A stretch of 64,000 nucleotides of DNA, taken from the NCBI GenBank assembly GCA_020064725.1, contig JAGTWJ010000010.1, forward strand, positions 1,178,001 to 1,242,000, given 5' to 3'. The notes below the pieces were generated by a model, which was not told the DNA's origin, searched no databases, and saw only the letters and a list, made by a program, of their open reading frames with translations. The stretch's first letter is position 1; every line of letters begins with the position of its first letter. The stretch is from Drechslerella dactyloides (taxonomy: Eukaryota; Ascomycota; Orbiliomycetes; Orbiliales; Orbiliaceae). This document shows positions 34,942-47,451 of this stretch, piece by piece. Made by a program: the position numbers and the translations under genes.

Positions 34942-37900
34942 GAAATCTGAGGCGTGACGTGATTAGGCTAAAGATCGACCTGTCATTTGGTTTATTGCTT
35001 GGTGAAAAAGTTAACCTTCGACGATCGACCGAGTATTGTTGATATCACGGTTGAACAAAACTCGCGAAACTGTACAACATTGGGGTATCTCGCGGCTTGC
35101 AATATCCGACGTTTCAAAAAAATATAAACTGTAGTTTTAGATTCGAAGGATGTTGGGAAGCTACACTGGCAGGGTGTTCTATGATAATCGTGTCTGGAGT
35201 ATACTACCAACATGGGCATAGGTATGGACATCGATTCGATTGTGACGTGCGCGTCGCGGGTTTAAAACCCTTAAATGATCATGCTCGACAAGGGACCGTG
35301 TCAAGACGAGAACGTGTTCGGATTAATACGACTTTCCAATTCCAGGTGTTAATTGTTCTTCGGACACCGATGGACACGAACAGAGATATTGTATCCTTCG
35401 CCTGCCGCCTGGCGAATCGAGCAACCTGTGGGATCAAGCGACGACAAGCGAAGTAAAAAATTCAGTACTGCGCCATAATATATCGGTTGCACGCTGTGAG
35501 CGAGAGATAGTCTGCAGTGAGCAGACATCGATGGAAGAGGGAGGTAGGTACCTACGTTTACACACATGGGTTGTAATGTAATATTCGGAGGCTGAGTGGT
35601 GCTGTAATTGGAATATTTGGTCTGCATGTGGTCGAACAAGCGTTCGCGCCAAGAGGCATCCTGCGCATGACAAACCTGCCAGCTAACCGATGCCATCCCG
35701 ACTTTGCACTTAAGCTAGTATTGTCTCGAATCGTTTGTGCGATTGTCAGGATTACTTGACGGTAAGACTGTATTGGATACTATTTCCTGGCCGTGGAGCT
35801 ACTGAGCCCGAAACAAGGAACTAGGGAAAGTAACATCAATGTACACGTACATGTACATACGTCAAAGGAGAGTGCACGGTTTGTGTGTATGTAGGTCGAG
35901 CGTCTACTGGATCGGTTGTTCGTGCCGGCCGGCGCTTTCTTTTGGGCAGCAGTTGACGTTGGTGCTGCCAAATTACAGCGATAAAGCCACTTGCATACAC
36001 GTAACCGACATTTAAAACATTGCATCGTACATACATTACATTGCATGGGAGCTGCGATGCGACAGCATTAATCAGCGAGGGGCCATGAAGCCTAGCTTAG
36101 GTAAGTGAACAGTCCGCCGTTTCACAGGCTTCGGAGATCCAGACCGTGCATATTAATGTTGGCTACAAGTGTGTATGTCAGTGGACACGGGACAGTAAGT
36201 TTTTTGATTGCGTCGGATCTCGTAGTTTGAAATCGCGACGAGCTCGCGATTATTTTTTTTGTTGCTTTGACTTTGACCTGGAGCTAGCCGTGCTGCACAA
36301 GATTTGAGATTCTGAATTTTCCTGTGCCCTGGCCGGCCAATCGCAGGACAGGATGGGCGTCAGCATGGACCCACCCTGGCCACAACCGTGGTCGTTACGT
36401 TGCTTGCGCCTCAGGAAGGTAGCTACGATACCTGGCTGGCGCTGATCGGTACGTACAGAGCATTGCCTGTGCGTATGTCATGTCTTCCGTCCAGGCTTAT
36501 GCTACCAATGCTGCACATACTGTCGATGCAGTGATTGATACACTCCGGGGAGCAGATGCCGTGCGGCTTGTGCCGGCGGAAAAGGGTTTGTCGACCCCAA
36601 TCTATTCCATCCAAAGAGTTGGCAGCCCTGACCAATCGACGGGGTGCCCGCTGCCCCACATGCACGAACTGGTCGACAGGTATTTGAGTTTGGGGGGAGT
36701 GTATTTGGTATTTGCATCGGATGCAAGGGCGTGTGCCGGGCCCATGGCGATATGGCCGTGTCGCGAGAGCCCTTTCGGACGCCCGTTGGCAGGCGGAGGC
36801 CTCTGCAGGCGGACTTCAGGTAGCGATGGCACCGTGATAGATTGCATGACTGGTTGTCGTCCCAGCGGGTCGGGCGGCCGTCTTGGCCAATTTTGATCGG
36901 TTGGAGCAATTTCAATCTCCATCGAAGCTTCGGCGGCCTTCGAAGATGGAATTAATCGCGATTGACAGAGGCATCTCAAATAACGCAGGTCGAGAGCGAA
37001 CTTAATTACTGCAAGCCACCGGCCATGCAGCACAAGTATGTCACCCGGACAGCCAGCCTGTTGGAGACAGCTGGGAGATTGGGCGGCGAGAGAGGTGGAA
37101 CAATGGATCGCGGCCGGGAGCAGGTGTTTATGTAAGAGACGCATGAATGATTTCGATTCGGTAGACGCCTGCCTGCCTGCGAGGTCACCTCCCTGCGCCC
37201 TGCTGCGGCTCCCGATCACAAGAAAGCGAAGCTGGAAAGGAAGGCTTGCAGGGCCCGCTGGCTGATTGTCTATAATATCGTTTCGTCTGCTGCTGTTGCC
37301 CGTCAGCTGGGCCGACTCCTTCTCTCTTTCTTTCTTTTCCTTCGATATCGTATCATTCCAGCGATAGCGACGGCCTGCAGCTGCTGTGGCGGTGACCGCT
37401 CTATCGATTGCTCCCAATCTGCGCCAACCTCCTCTCAACATCAACCTGCCATCGACACCTCTCCCCCACCGACGCCGACATTGACATCAACCTCGGCTTC
37501 GACGTTCACTACCGCCGACTTCACAACCTGTCATCGCTGCGACGGAGCCTTTCGGAACCCGTCTTTTCGTATTAGCAAACGACAAACGACGACCAAGCCC
37601 GAGCTGACCTGAAGAAGCTCGCTAGTGGGGAATCGAAATCCAAGCGAGCCTCGACTGGCCCATCGGCCTGCAGCACAGCCATCCCCAAAGCCCATCAGCA
37701 GCGTCAGGACAAGCCTGACGAGGCATCAGAAGACCCGGTAGTTGCAGGCGAGCGGTGCCTTCCAGCAGCCTGTCAACGGCTGGTTTTCCTCCCGTCCCCC
37801 ACGAGATCGGAACCCGGAAGTTTCGCAGCGTCGACGCACGCCTCCCGCGAAGAAGCAATCGAACGCACCTGTGTGCTTGCCTGCGTGCTTGCTCTGAAGC

Positions 37901-38424
37901 TTCGCTCGTCCTTGGACGTGAGACAGGGAGAGCACTCGGCCTCGTTCAAAGAGGAAGCTGCCGCCACGCCCGTTCGTGTTCTGGGAGGCTCGCTAAGTAA
38001 GGCCGGCCGGGCGTCAAGCAAATAATAGAGCAGCACCAGCAACAGCAACAGCAGGCTCCGGTGCTTCCCTAGGTACTTAACCTTGCTGCATCTGCATCTG
38101 CGTCCAGCTGCCGCGACGGGGGCACCGGTTTTATTTTTATTTCACCAGTAAGTAGCATTTTACAACATTTACAGACGACCGGCATCATCCTGCTCCTTTC
38201 AGCCCCAGCCAGCGAAAAGAAGGAGGCGAATCGTTCGGCCGGCGCTGTCAGCCGCGGATTTTTGGGCAGCGAGCTGCATTACATTTGCTTACCTTTGCTG
38301 CCTGGCTTGTCCAACAACAGAACAACAGCGTTCGCTCCAGACGGCAACCTCACACTCTTTTATTTACACTCCTCCGGCCCCCCCAATATATCCTTCCAGC
38401 CCATCCTTCGACATCATATCCACC

Positions 38425-39966
38425 ATGGCCCCGCCGTTAATAGCCCGGCCTGTCGTCCAGCGACGGCAGTTCCCAGGGGGCATCCGCGAAGTTTCCAGCG
38501 CCCCTGTTCCCTCTCCGACTGGAAGGCCGAACCCAACAAGCGATGGTCCCGAGGCACAGAACAGTGCATCAGCGACGCCGAATCCGTCCGCGACACCTTC
38601 CGGCCGCAGAGGCTCTCCTAGTGCCCTTCCGTCGACAATGCCGCCGCAACCCACGAGTCCGACGCCGACCTCCAGCGCCAGCAATAGCGGAGGGATAAAT
38701 ATGAATTCCGCCCAGTCGGGAATCGTGATTGTAAGCAAAATACATACACCGTAAAATTCCAATCAACAGAATCCTACCGCTGACATCGATATGCTCGCAC
38801 AGGCAATCGTCGCAATCATCGGCATCATCATCCTCTCCTTTCTCACCTACGTCATCCTCAAATCCCTCCGACTACGCTATAAAGATCCCAAATACCTGCC
38901 GGGTTCCTACCTCAAGAAGAAATGGCAGAACTGGGACGTCATGGGCTACCATGCCACACCGACGGGCAGCGGCACGACCACCGCTGCCCAGGCCCGTATC
39001 AACCGTGTCGCACGTAGTCGCGCAAACATCGAGGCCAACCGCGCCCTCGACCGCCAGAACAGCGTACGCAGCGTGATCACCCTGCCGCCGTACCGTGAAA
39101 TGGCCGAAATGGACCTCGAACGCACGATCGGCCGCGAGGGTGAGCGTGCTGGTCTCGACACAATTGTCGTTTTCCCGGAAACCGCAGACGAAGAAGAAAC
39201 CCGCCGCGAAGAACGAATGCAAGCAATGTACGAGCTACGACTGCAGCGACGTGCACAGCGGGCCGCCCGCGAAGCTAGGAACAACGGCAGCGCGGCCTCG
39301 CTTGGCAACAATAGCGCGAACAACAGTTCTACAAATGTGGACCCGAACGCAACCTCCGTTTCCCTCACGGCGATGGACATGGAAGCCGGCGGCAGCGGAC
39401 GGACGGCTAGCGAACTTACCGCCGCGATTCTCAACGACCGGACGAGACGGCTGTCCGAAGTCTCGTACGCAGATGTGGGCTACTCGCGCCACGACGGCAG
39501 CCGCATTCGCTCCACCTCGACGAACCGAAACAGCGGCTCCAATAACGCATCGGCAGACTCGCAGCCGCTGCTGTCGGACAACGCGAGCAATACCGGCCGG
39601 AACAGAGCATCTCGCCCGTCGTCCATATTCTCGCTCAACACGAACGTCTCCGGCGGACGGGGCAGCATGGACCGCCGCGATTCGACCGAGTTGCTCACGG
39701 GTGGTGATATCGGCGGGACGAGGCTGCCGCCCAGCTACGACGGTCTTGACTGGGGTGATGCGCCGCCGTACATGTCGCCGATTAGTCCAGTAGGTCGTAG
39801 CGACACGAACACCTCGCGGCGGACCGGCGCGGGTGCCAGCGGGGAAGACGAGGAGCAGCGGCAGCGTCCTGTTTTGAATGTACCGCTGGTAAGGGTTATC
39901 GGGGCGAGCAATCCCGGCAGTCCGATGAGTCCGCAGGGCCCGAATCAGCGGGAAGGCGCGCTATAG
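38425..39966 (+). CDS. Conserved fungal single-pass membrane protein, function unknown
   Basis: Two exons, 38425-38730 and 38803-39966 (intron 72 nt, GTAAGC...CACAG, phase 0), give 489 residues. The first about 98 residues are Pro/Ser/Thr-rich, followed by one transmembrane helix across the splice site (IVIAIVAIIGIIILSFLTYV) and a basic start of the inner domain (KSLRLRYKDPKYLPGSYLKK). The cytoplasmic part has a conserved-looking core, 'RSVITLPPYREMAEMDLERT' and 'GREGERAGLDTIVVFPETAD', then an Arg/Glu-rich helix and a long Ser/Asn-rich tail with SPISP-like phosphosites. The core resembles a family of unnamed ascomycete membrane proteins I have seen in annotations. No enzyme domain is evident. 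No cysteine-rich WSC-type head is present. Confidence 0.8.
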
Positions 39967-40403
39967 ATGTGGTATGATGCGATGTTCATATAATGCGGCA
40001 TGCGGTTTGACTTTGGCATTTATTTGGAAAACGTGAGCGGGTTGCATTGGCTCCTCTTGACGTCCTTATTCCCCCTACCTTTACGTACGGCCTGCATGTA
40101 GCACGCACCATACCGATCAGCACCCTCCTTTGGTGTGTATGCGTTCTACGGTAGCCTGGCCATCTATCAACCTCACGGCGGACGTTACGAGTGTGGTCGT
40201 TCTTGTCCTTGTTCTTTGCTTTTACTTTTAACTTAATCTTACGGCGTACGATGGCGTTTACGATCACTGATTGAACATGATCCAATTCCTTGCTATTTAT
40301 TCATTCATATACTCCCTCTTCCCCCGCTTTCACGCGTCGGACTGTATTTCTCTTATATTTCCCTATTATCTACTTACTTACTTATCATATCATTGCATCC
40401 GTA

Positions 40404-40422
40404 CATCCATCCATCCATCCAT
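40404..40422. repeat. (CATC)n microsatellite
   Basis: About 4.5 perfect CATC units. Confidence 0.8.
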
Positions 40423-40630
40423 TGCGCTATCTGGTCCGATGCATGCGTGCGTATGTTGTGTTTTTCGCATCAAGCATTGTATTTTGTTAAACTTTCCTTC
40501 CTGACCGGTTACGTTTATTGAGCATGTGTATTCGGCATACTTTTGTCATTTCGGGCGGGGCGGGTTAAAAGCGAGCATGGTTGTAGGATGGTAGTTACTG
40601 TAATGTCTAGCGATATGGTGTCGTATCATA

Positions 40631-40648
40631 TCGTATCGTATCGTATCG
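40631..40648. repeat. (TCGTA)n microsatellite
   Basis: Three perfect TCGTA units plus a partial one, with further degenerate copies just upstream. Confidence 0.8.
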
Positions 40649-41347
40649 ATGATGCTTGTGGTTGTATATGTAGCGTACGTATGATGTTGTAATTTGTGGT
40701 GCTGTAGTATTGCAGTGGCATCTGTATCATTACCTTCTAGCACACGGGTTTATATTACTATATTTTTATGTAGCATTCTTTGATATCGCATTGTATCGAC
40801 CGCGGTTGTAGAGCTGCTTCTCAGTTATATGTGTCGGAGTATATATGCACGTGTGGACGTGCGCGCGATCGGGGGTTGGAGATCGATCGATAATAATTCG
40901 GAAGCCGGCATTGCTTCGCGATCGTGCAGCGGTGGGGCTTGTTGAGATCCAGTCGCGATCGCTGTCCAAATTTGTCTGGTTGAATGTATGAATTAACGGC
41001 CGACGGATATGCATGGCATACCGCACGCATGTCGGGATGATATGATGCTGCATTATCGACGCCATGCAGTATACGTGCGTACGGACACAATCCTATAAAT
41101 ACCCAAGTGGATATGATTATAAAAATACGCCTCCGACCCCCGCTGTACGCTGCATGCTGTACATACGTGCTGGTTTACGCCACCATCCTTCTGTTAAAAC
41201 TCCCGGAATCGCATGCATATTGGATGTATTCCCAACCTGCCCGCGTGACCTCCTACGCGTAAATAACCCCAGCCACCCCTCGCAAAAGATCCGTGCGTAT
41301 TCCGAGCGTCCATCCCGCTGAGATATAACAGGTGGGCGGACGGACGG

Positions 41348-42614
41348 TTACAAGACGGCGAACGCACTAGCGTAGCTGACGCTGCTGTCGCTCCCGTTCG
41401 TACACTGACTGCTCTGCTCGTACCTCACAAACTTGAACTTCGACACCTGCCCCTCCGCCCCCCGCTGCCGCGCCGCCTCCTCCAACCCCGCCATCACAAC
41501 GCCAATCGGATGCCGTCCGCAGATTGTATTCTTCGTCTCCCGTAGATACCACGCGAAATCGTCGTGACGGCCGGTCTCGATCGCCCGCATCGCCGCTCGA
41601 TCCAGCTGCTCGATCGCCCGCCAGATCTGCTGTCCGGCGGGCGTGCCGGAGCTGCTGAGCGAGACGGAATCGGCGACGGGAGTGTCAGCGGATGGTAAGT
41701 AACGACGGTAACTAAACCGGGAACCCCAGTGGCAAAAGTCCGAGGAGACGACGAACGCGTTCGCCGGGTCGAGGAGGTACGGTGCTAGCAATGCGCCGTA
41801 TTCCTTCTCCTTGGCCGTCGTGAGCGCGCCGACGAGGATGGGCACGATGGGTGGCAGCGGTTGCTCCAAAGGCGAGAAGTGGAGGGAGAGCATTTTGTAG
41901 GTGTAGGGGAGGTGCATTTCGATCGAGTGCTCGTCAGAGTCGGTTGACGGGGACATGGTGCTGAATTTCCGCGTGGCGGCGAGGGCGGCCGTGGTGGCTC
42001 TGTCGACGGTTAGTGGGCCTAGTGGTGTCGCGTAGGTGTCGTGTGCGGTGAGTGCGCAGCCGTCGAGGTAGACGTGGTGGGAGGGGCCGAGGATGAAGAC
42101 GCGCTTGCTAAAATCAAAGATCACGTTAGCGGCTGCGCGTGTGTGCATTCGGTGTGCTTGTGCAGGTCGTGGGATATGGTGTAGAAGCTATGCTCCTGCT
42201 GTGGGATACGGACATGTCTTTGAGGTTCAGCGATTTGTACGCCCAGGCCGCCGCGGGGCCGGAGTAGCTGTAGCCCGCATGTCTAGTTGATTACACCTTC
42301 CGTTAGCACTGCGTTCGATATTCTGCTCGAGCTATACCTCCTCTCTCGCTCTGACTATACGAATAGCATCATGTATACACAGAAACACGTATCAATGTGC
42401 GTATTATAATGCTGTAGCGCGAGAAGAATCGAATCATTCAAGGGACAGACACATACGGCGCAATGATCACTCTCGCACCCTCAGCTGGCACTTGTCCAAC
42501 GCCGTCCACCGCTGCCGGCACGCGAGACAGATACTCTGTCAACTCACCGTCCAAACTCTCGCGGTCCTCAGTGTACCAGCTCCCCGCGTGGCTGGCAGGG
42601 CGGGCGTCAGTCAT
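41348..42614 (-). CDS. MEMO1: MEMO1-like protein (yeast Mho1 family)
   Basis: Three minus-strand exons, 42457-42614, 42214-42282 and 41348-42107, give 328 residues. The start MTDARPASHAGSWYTEDRES carries the family's N-terminal 'R.ASHAGSWY' motif. The metal-site histidines expected for MEMO proteins are in place: PHAGYSYSGPAAAWAYKSL (exon 2), GPSHHVYLDG (exon 3 start) and SSDFCHWGSRF. 'NTICGRHPIGV' near the C-terminus is also typical. MEMO proteins share the fold of class III extradiol dioxygenases. In animals MEMO1 is linked to cell motility, copper/iron binding and redox control. The yeast homologue Mho1 is linked to invasive growth. The donor of intron 2 reads GTCCGT, unusual, but it is the site that keeps phase and gives the conserved 'LKDIKRVFILGPSHH'. 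Confidence 0.9.
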
Positions 42615-45600
42615 CTTTTGAGTACCAATTGTCGCGTCTTTATCGGTTTACGCCGTACGATATTGCAGCATATGACTTGGTCAATGATATTAGCGACAGC
42701 CGGCCGCGTATGACCCAGAGTGCCGTCGGAGAAGTAGCAACGGTGGGTGGACTGAAGGGTGAAGTGGGATGGACGGTCGTGATGCAATCCAATGGAGGGG
42801 GTTCTCCCTCCGCCCGCCGTGTTGCATTGTCGTTCGCGGGGGAGGCTGACTAAGCCGTCCAACATCGCGAATTAGCCCGATCGAGAAAGCAGATTGAGAC
42901 CATTCCAAGTTAGATGCACAGATGCCTCCGTCGACGAGCTGCGGACAGCGTGGTAGCCGGGTATATATGGCGTTTTGACATCTGCACATATACGAATACG
43001 ACCTTGTACTGCTCCGCAAAATTCAAACCTCCACCGTTCGAGTTTCTCACCTTGCACGCGTGCGTGCGTGCGTCAACGAGACGTCGAAACACGCCCAAGA
43101 AACAGCCTTGTGGATTAATATTGAATACCAAGACGTCCATGTCTCCGCACAAAACGTCAAGACGTCGAAAACACTAACGCACACCTGCATGCATACGTAC
43201 CGCTATCGATAACCCGCCAAAGGCGAACGGAATGCAAACGTACGTACGCCTGTCTATCTTCGAAAAAAAGAAAAGGCCGAGTGCTGGAGCTAGAGCTCGA
43301 TTCCCCACGTGCGTTTTCCATAGCGCAAAGCGGCACAGAATGAAGAATGAACTTACGTGCACACTACCCGAGGCCGCGTCATCAGCGTCCGGTCACTCGA
43401 TCCAGAAAGCAAATCGAATCACACACAACCTCGCCTGGCCCAGCTGCATATGCATTCACTTCGCACCCCTGCTCTGCTGACCGGGTAGAGAGGTAAAAAT
43501 TAAAAATGCCGCTGCAGAAAATCGAAAGCCAAGCCGTTGCCCACATTTGTCGATATTGTACGAGCGTGCTTGAATATTTTGTGACACCGCGAGTAGTACC
43601 GAAGGGGTGACTGTGAATTCTGTGAGAAAAGTACGATGGCACGCATGAGTTCCTGGCAGACGGCGAGGGGAACCCCTCATTGTGTAACAACTATCGAGGA
43701 AGTCCGTGATACATTTGTAGCTTTGCCAACAAAAGATCTATATGCACCAACATACCGACAACGAGTCGATAAGATTGTGAATACCGATAGCTATCCGGCG
43801 CCGTATAGTTCTCCTCTAACCTCTCAAATCTAGTCCCAAGACTTGCACGTTGAATATTCATGTATGACAAGTATCCCAAGATCCTCGTATATATTCTGGA
43901 AGGTCCATACGTCTGTCAAACCAAACTGGTTGAAACAAAGAAAGTTACTAGCATCGAAGAATCTCTCAAGATACTGCCAGGAAAACAGGACCCCAATGTG
44001 CAAGCCACCCAGATCTATTGTTAGCACGCTACCCCTCCGAACGCACATCCAAGCCTACCGAAAATGTGCAGGATACCAAGGCGGAGCCCACGGCGGCCAT
44101 TGCATCCTGTGCGTGTGCGAATTAATGCTAACCAGCACCTCCCGCACAGGCCAAGAAAAGCGGAAACGCTCTGGCACTAACTAACCAACCCTGCTCTTCA
44201 CACCCGCGGTCTCGGGATTCTTCTTTCTCGACTGCGCAATTCGTGTCAATCCATCGTCCGTCCGTCCGCCCCATCCGCAGAAACCTGACCGGCCCGAGTT
44301 CAAACATTTCGAGACGTATAGAATCGTACGTGTATAAGCCGCGCGGATGGGGCCGGGTTCACCGGTTCTACGTACATTATAACCATGCATGCATGCCACG
44401 CACGCACGCCTAGAAACCGGTATTTCGATACGTATTATATTATAAATATCAATCAGATGAAATTGGCAGGTATTCCATTGGCTTCCCCACAAGGACACGC
44501 AACTTGGCACAGTTCGATCCTACTTGTACCCGCACCAATCCTTGAATCGATGAATTCTGACTAGTAGATCCTTGGTTCGAAGTAAGTTTTGAAAATGGAA
44601 GAATCTCGTGACTATACCTTGATATCGATAAGTTCTGATTCCCAACCTACGTGGAATCCGAGTTATCATTCAAATGTGGGATAACAAGCTCACGGTGCAC
44701 CCTCATATATATTTAATATATATACCCCTGTATAACGAAAATCGAGACTTGAACTTCACTCAACTGATTTGATAAATGCCGTGGAAAAGAATGTATATAG
44801 CGAGGGGTATAATAATGAAATAAAAATTATGTAACAGGCTTCCGCTGGACGGAAAAACCCTTCGACATCGCCTTCAATTTTTTGGTTTGACAAGCGGAAG
44901 AAGAATAATATTCCCTATAGCCAACTCTCGATGCCATAACCACTCTCACAAATGAAATTATCCAAATATCCATCCTTGATACACAAAGAAATAATAAAAA
45001 AAAACAAATGAAAGAATAAAGCAACCCAGCCGAAGTATACCAGATGGATGGATGGATCGTAAAGAGCAAAAAAGATAAATGAAAACGCTGGCAATGATGG
45101 ATAAGTGTTAGTACATAATGATCGAGAGATGATGACTGATAAAAGATAAGAAAAGATGATAAACCCTGGTATAAAGGAAAGACCATAGCCTGTAACCGAT
45201 AGACATAAGAAATAATAGATAGGAACGGAAAATAATAATATATCCAAACATCCCAAAACAGATAAATAAGGAAATACGGGTGACCGGCAGTAGTGATTTC
45301 TTTTTTTTGGGGGGGAGGAGGGTGAAGATAGTTGCGTTTTCTTCCAGATAACTGCAAGCAAGCTTTAGAACAACTGAATGTCAAGCTCTTTTCGCAATCT
45401 TGTTCTTGTTACACCTCAAGGGAAGAAAAACAACTGGATCCGGAAATCTAGAGCCTATACACAAGATAGAAAAGGATGGTAGAGGATGTGGATGAGAGCC
45501 TTGGCCTCAGTCGTGATCGAGTCGTAGATGGTGGTAGTAAGTCGGGACTATATATAGACGGGAGTTGGTGGATATGAACAAAGGATGACGGGATCGACAG

Positions 45601-45726
45601 AGGGTGGAGAGAGATGCGTGCGCTGTTCTGCGCGTGAGGTGAGTGTCGAGGATGGTCGGCGGCAGGGATGAATCCATCAGGCATTAGCGGCGATGATCAG
45701 ACCGATCGCGGGTTTGATGCACGGAC
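42615..45726. other. 3.1-kb gene-poor region
   Basis: Between the MEMO1-like gene and png1, both on the minus strand. The right part (44.8-45.4 kb, A-rich on the plus strand) should include the png1 3' UTR and a T8-G7 homopolymer junction near 45301. Open frames up to 185 codons are pyrimidine-rich low-complexity translations on the minus strand and not credible proteins. Confidence 0.5.
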
Positions 45727-47451
45727 TCAAGGGCCGCCGCGTCCGCCCGGACGATTGGCTGGCCCGCTGTGTCCATCTTCCCCTCGAACTCTAGTCCATT
45801 CTCCTCGTCCTAAATAGGAATATTAGCATCAAAGTCGACGACAAAGCGATTGATTGGACATAAAACATACCACTCTCCCTTGGCCGCTTCTCCTCCTCGC
45901 CGGGTCGGTGAAGGTCCAGATGCGCAGCAGCACCGGCACCCACCTCCGCAGCAAGAACAGCGGCAACGTATTCCTTGAACTCCTGTTCCTCTCGTCGATC
46001 TTCCATCATCAGTCGCTTCTTATCTTCGTCGCTCAGATTCTTTCGTCGCTTGTCCTTGATCTCATCAAGGATGTAAAGGAGGACCTCCTCAGGACACCGG
46101 GTTCGAGGGAGGCCGTGGAGCCGCGGATTTCGTACGTATCGCCGGGTGACGTCTGCTGCACCACCGTCGTGTGAGAACGCTACGCAGTATGCAATCTGCT
46201 TGCCCCACCCTTCGGTATACAGCCGAGGTTGATCCCAGGCTTCTTCGCAGGCATCCACATGGACCCATCGCTGTTGGTGTTCCGAGTATACTTCAGTCCA
46301 GACATGATCTTCTGAGTTCCAGACCCATCTTACTCGCCCACCGACCGCTCTGCATAACATGCTGAAGCAATTCGCCCATTCACCACATCGACCCCGCCGG
46401 GTTTCCAACAGTGCCCAGACGTCACTGTACCGGGGAAACCGCTCGTGCCGCTGGCAGTCCGGCTTTGGGCACTTGTACAACTCTGTCCGCGTTGCCCCGC
46501 GTGCGATTTCATCGGGGTTCGGGGGCGTCAGACCTTGAAGCTCGGTCTTTGTCCCGCAATTCGGACATGTAGGGCAGTCCACCCATGTGAAGAAAACCCG
46601 CTTGAACCATCTGCACGAGTCTTAGTATTTGTCATAAAATTCGATATGTAGATGCGAAAAGCGTACCTTAATAAAGCCCGGATGACACAGTCCTGGTAGC
46701 CCCATTCCTCCTTGAACTTGCCTAAGCTTTGGGCCTGGGCTTTGAAGAGCATATTTTCTTCTTCTGCCTCACCATAGATTTGGTCAAGTGGTATGACGGC
46801 CAGGGCATTATCCAACAGCCCGGGATTTTCATACCGAAGCGGCGTTTCCGACAGGCCACTTAGGAAGTTCCTGAACTGCATCGAAGCAGAGTCGGAAGGC
46901 GGTTGCGGTTGTCGGGGGATTGGTCGGACGGCTACATATGGAGGCGGCAGATTCGAAGACGATGATGGTGCACTGTTAACTCTTGTGACTGGTCGGGTGG
47001 GAGTCGGAGGCGGACGTAGATGACTGCTTGATGCAGGTGTCGACGAGTACGAGGAAGAAGAGGAAGGTTGGAAGGAGGGTTGGAAGGAAGGCTGAGATGG
47101 CATGGGCGGCGTCATTGATGTCGATGGCATCGACGGAGTCGACGAGGGATACTGCGGGTGAGGAGTCGTGTTTGGGATCTTGGGCGGCAAGGGAGGCGGC
47201 CGAGGGGAGCGGCTTGGGGCAGCGGACGACGAGGCTGTCGATGGAGCAGGCGAGGGTGTTTGTCGGTGGATGGAAGAGGGAGGGACAGGCGATCGGCTGC
47301 GCGATCTCGACGTCGACTGGACCCGTTTTCGGAGAGCGTCTTGAGCACGTCGAGTGTGCTGGGTCGCTAACAGCTGGCTGAATTGATGTGTGAGGTCCTT
47401 TGCCCAAGCCTCCACCTCCGCCGGGTCGTTGCGAAAGTTCTGTTGGTCCAT
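45727..47451 (-). CDS. png1: Cytosolic peptide:N-glycanase (PNGase)
   Basis: Three minus-strand exons, 46667-47451, 45871-46610 and 45727-45809, give 535 residues. About 190 N-terminal residues are Ser/Pro-rich and disordered. The transglutaminase-like core follows, with a zinc site (DCPTCPNC at 273-280 and KCPKPDC at 308-314). The catalytic triad is Cys337 (RRGRCGEWANC), His364 (SEDHVWTEVYS) and Asp381 (WVHVDACEEAWDQP). The enzyme removes N-glycans from misfolded glycoproteins exported from the ER, working with Rad23 and the proteasome. The last exon is inferred from a phase-1 donor GTATGT and gives an SGRGEWTRVRGE-type end, common in fungal Png1. Without that splice the frame ends a few residues later. 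Neurospora Png1 is known to have lost the active site, so the intact triad here is notable. Confidence 0.93.

Larger units (their letters stand above)
33705..38424. other. 4.7-kb gene-poor region
   Basis: No supported gene. The left half is AT-rich, with a (TG)6 run at 34733-34744 and a CCAAT cluster at 34901-34941. The right half (36.5-38.4 kb) is more GC-rich. It carries a 280-codon minus frame (36602-37444) overlapped by a 138-codon plus frame, neither recognisable. The last 900 bases are probably promoter and a long leader of the gene at 38425. Confidence 0.5.
39967..41347. other. Convergent 3' intergenic region with microsatellites
   Basis: A 1.4-kb gap between the 3' ends of the membrane protein gene and the MEMO1-like gene. 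T- and TA-rich, with a CATC run, a TCGTA run and GCGATCGC-type palindromes near 40915-40962. No gene seen. Confidence 0.55.

Noticed and set aside
36602..37444. 280-codon minus-strand open frame
   Set aside because: It has no recognisable domain and is overlapped by an open plus-strand frame. Composition is like translated non-coding GC-rich DNA, and there is no splice structure or convincing start.
44827..45384. 185-codon minus-strand frame rich in Phe, Leu, Ile and Tyr
   Set aside because: It looks like a hydrophobic protein but derives from an A-rich plus strand. It crosses a T8/G7 homopolymer and has no ordered helix spacing. More likely png1 3' flanking DNA.
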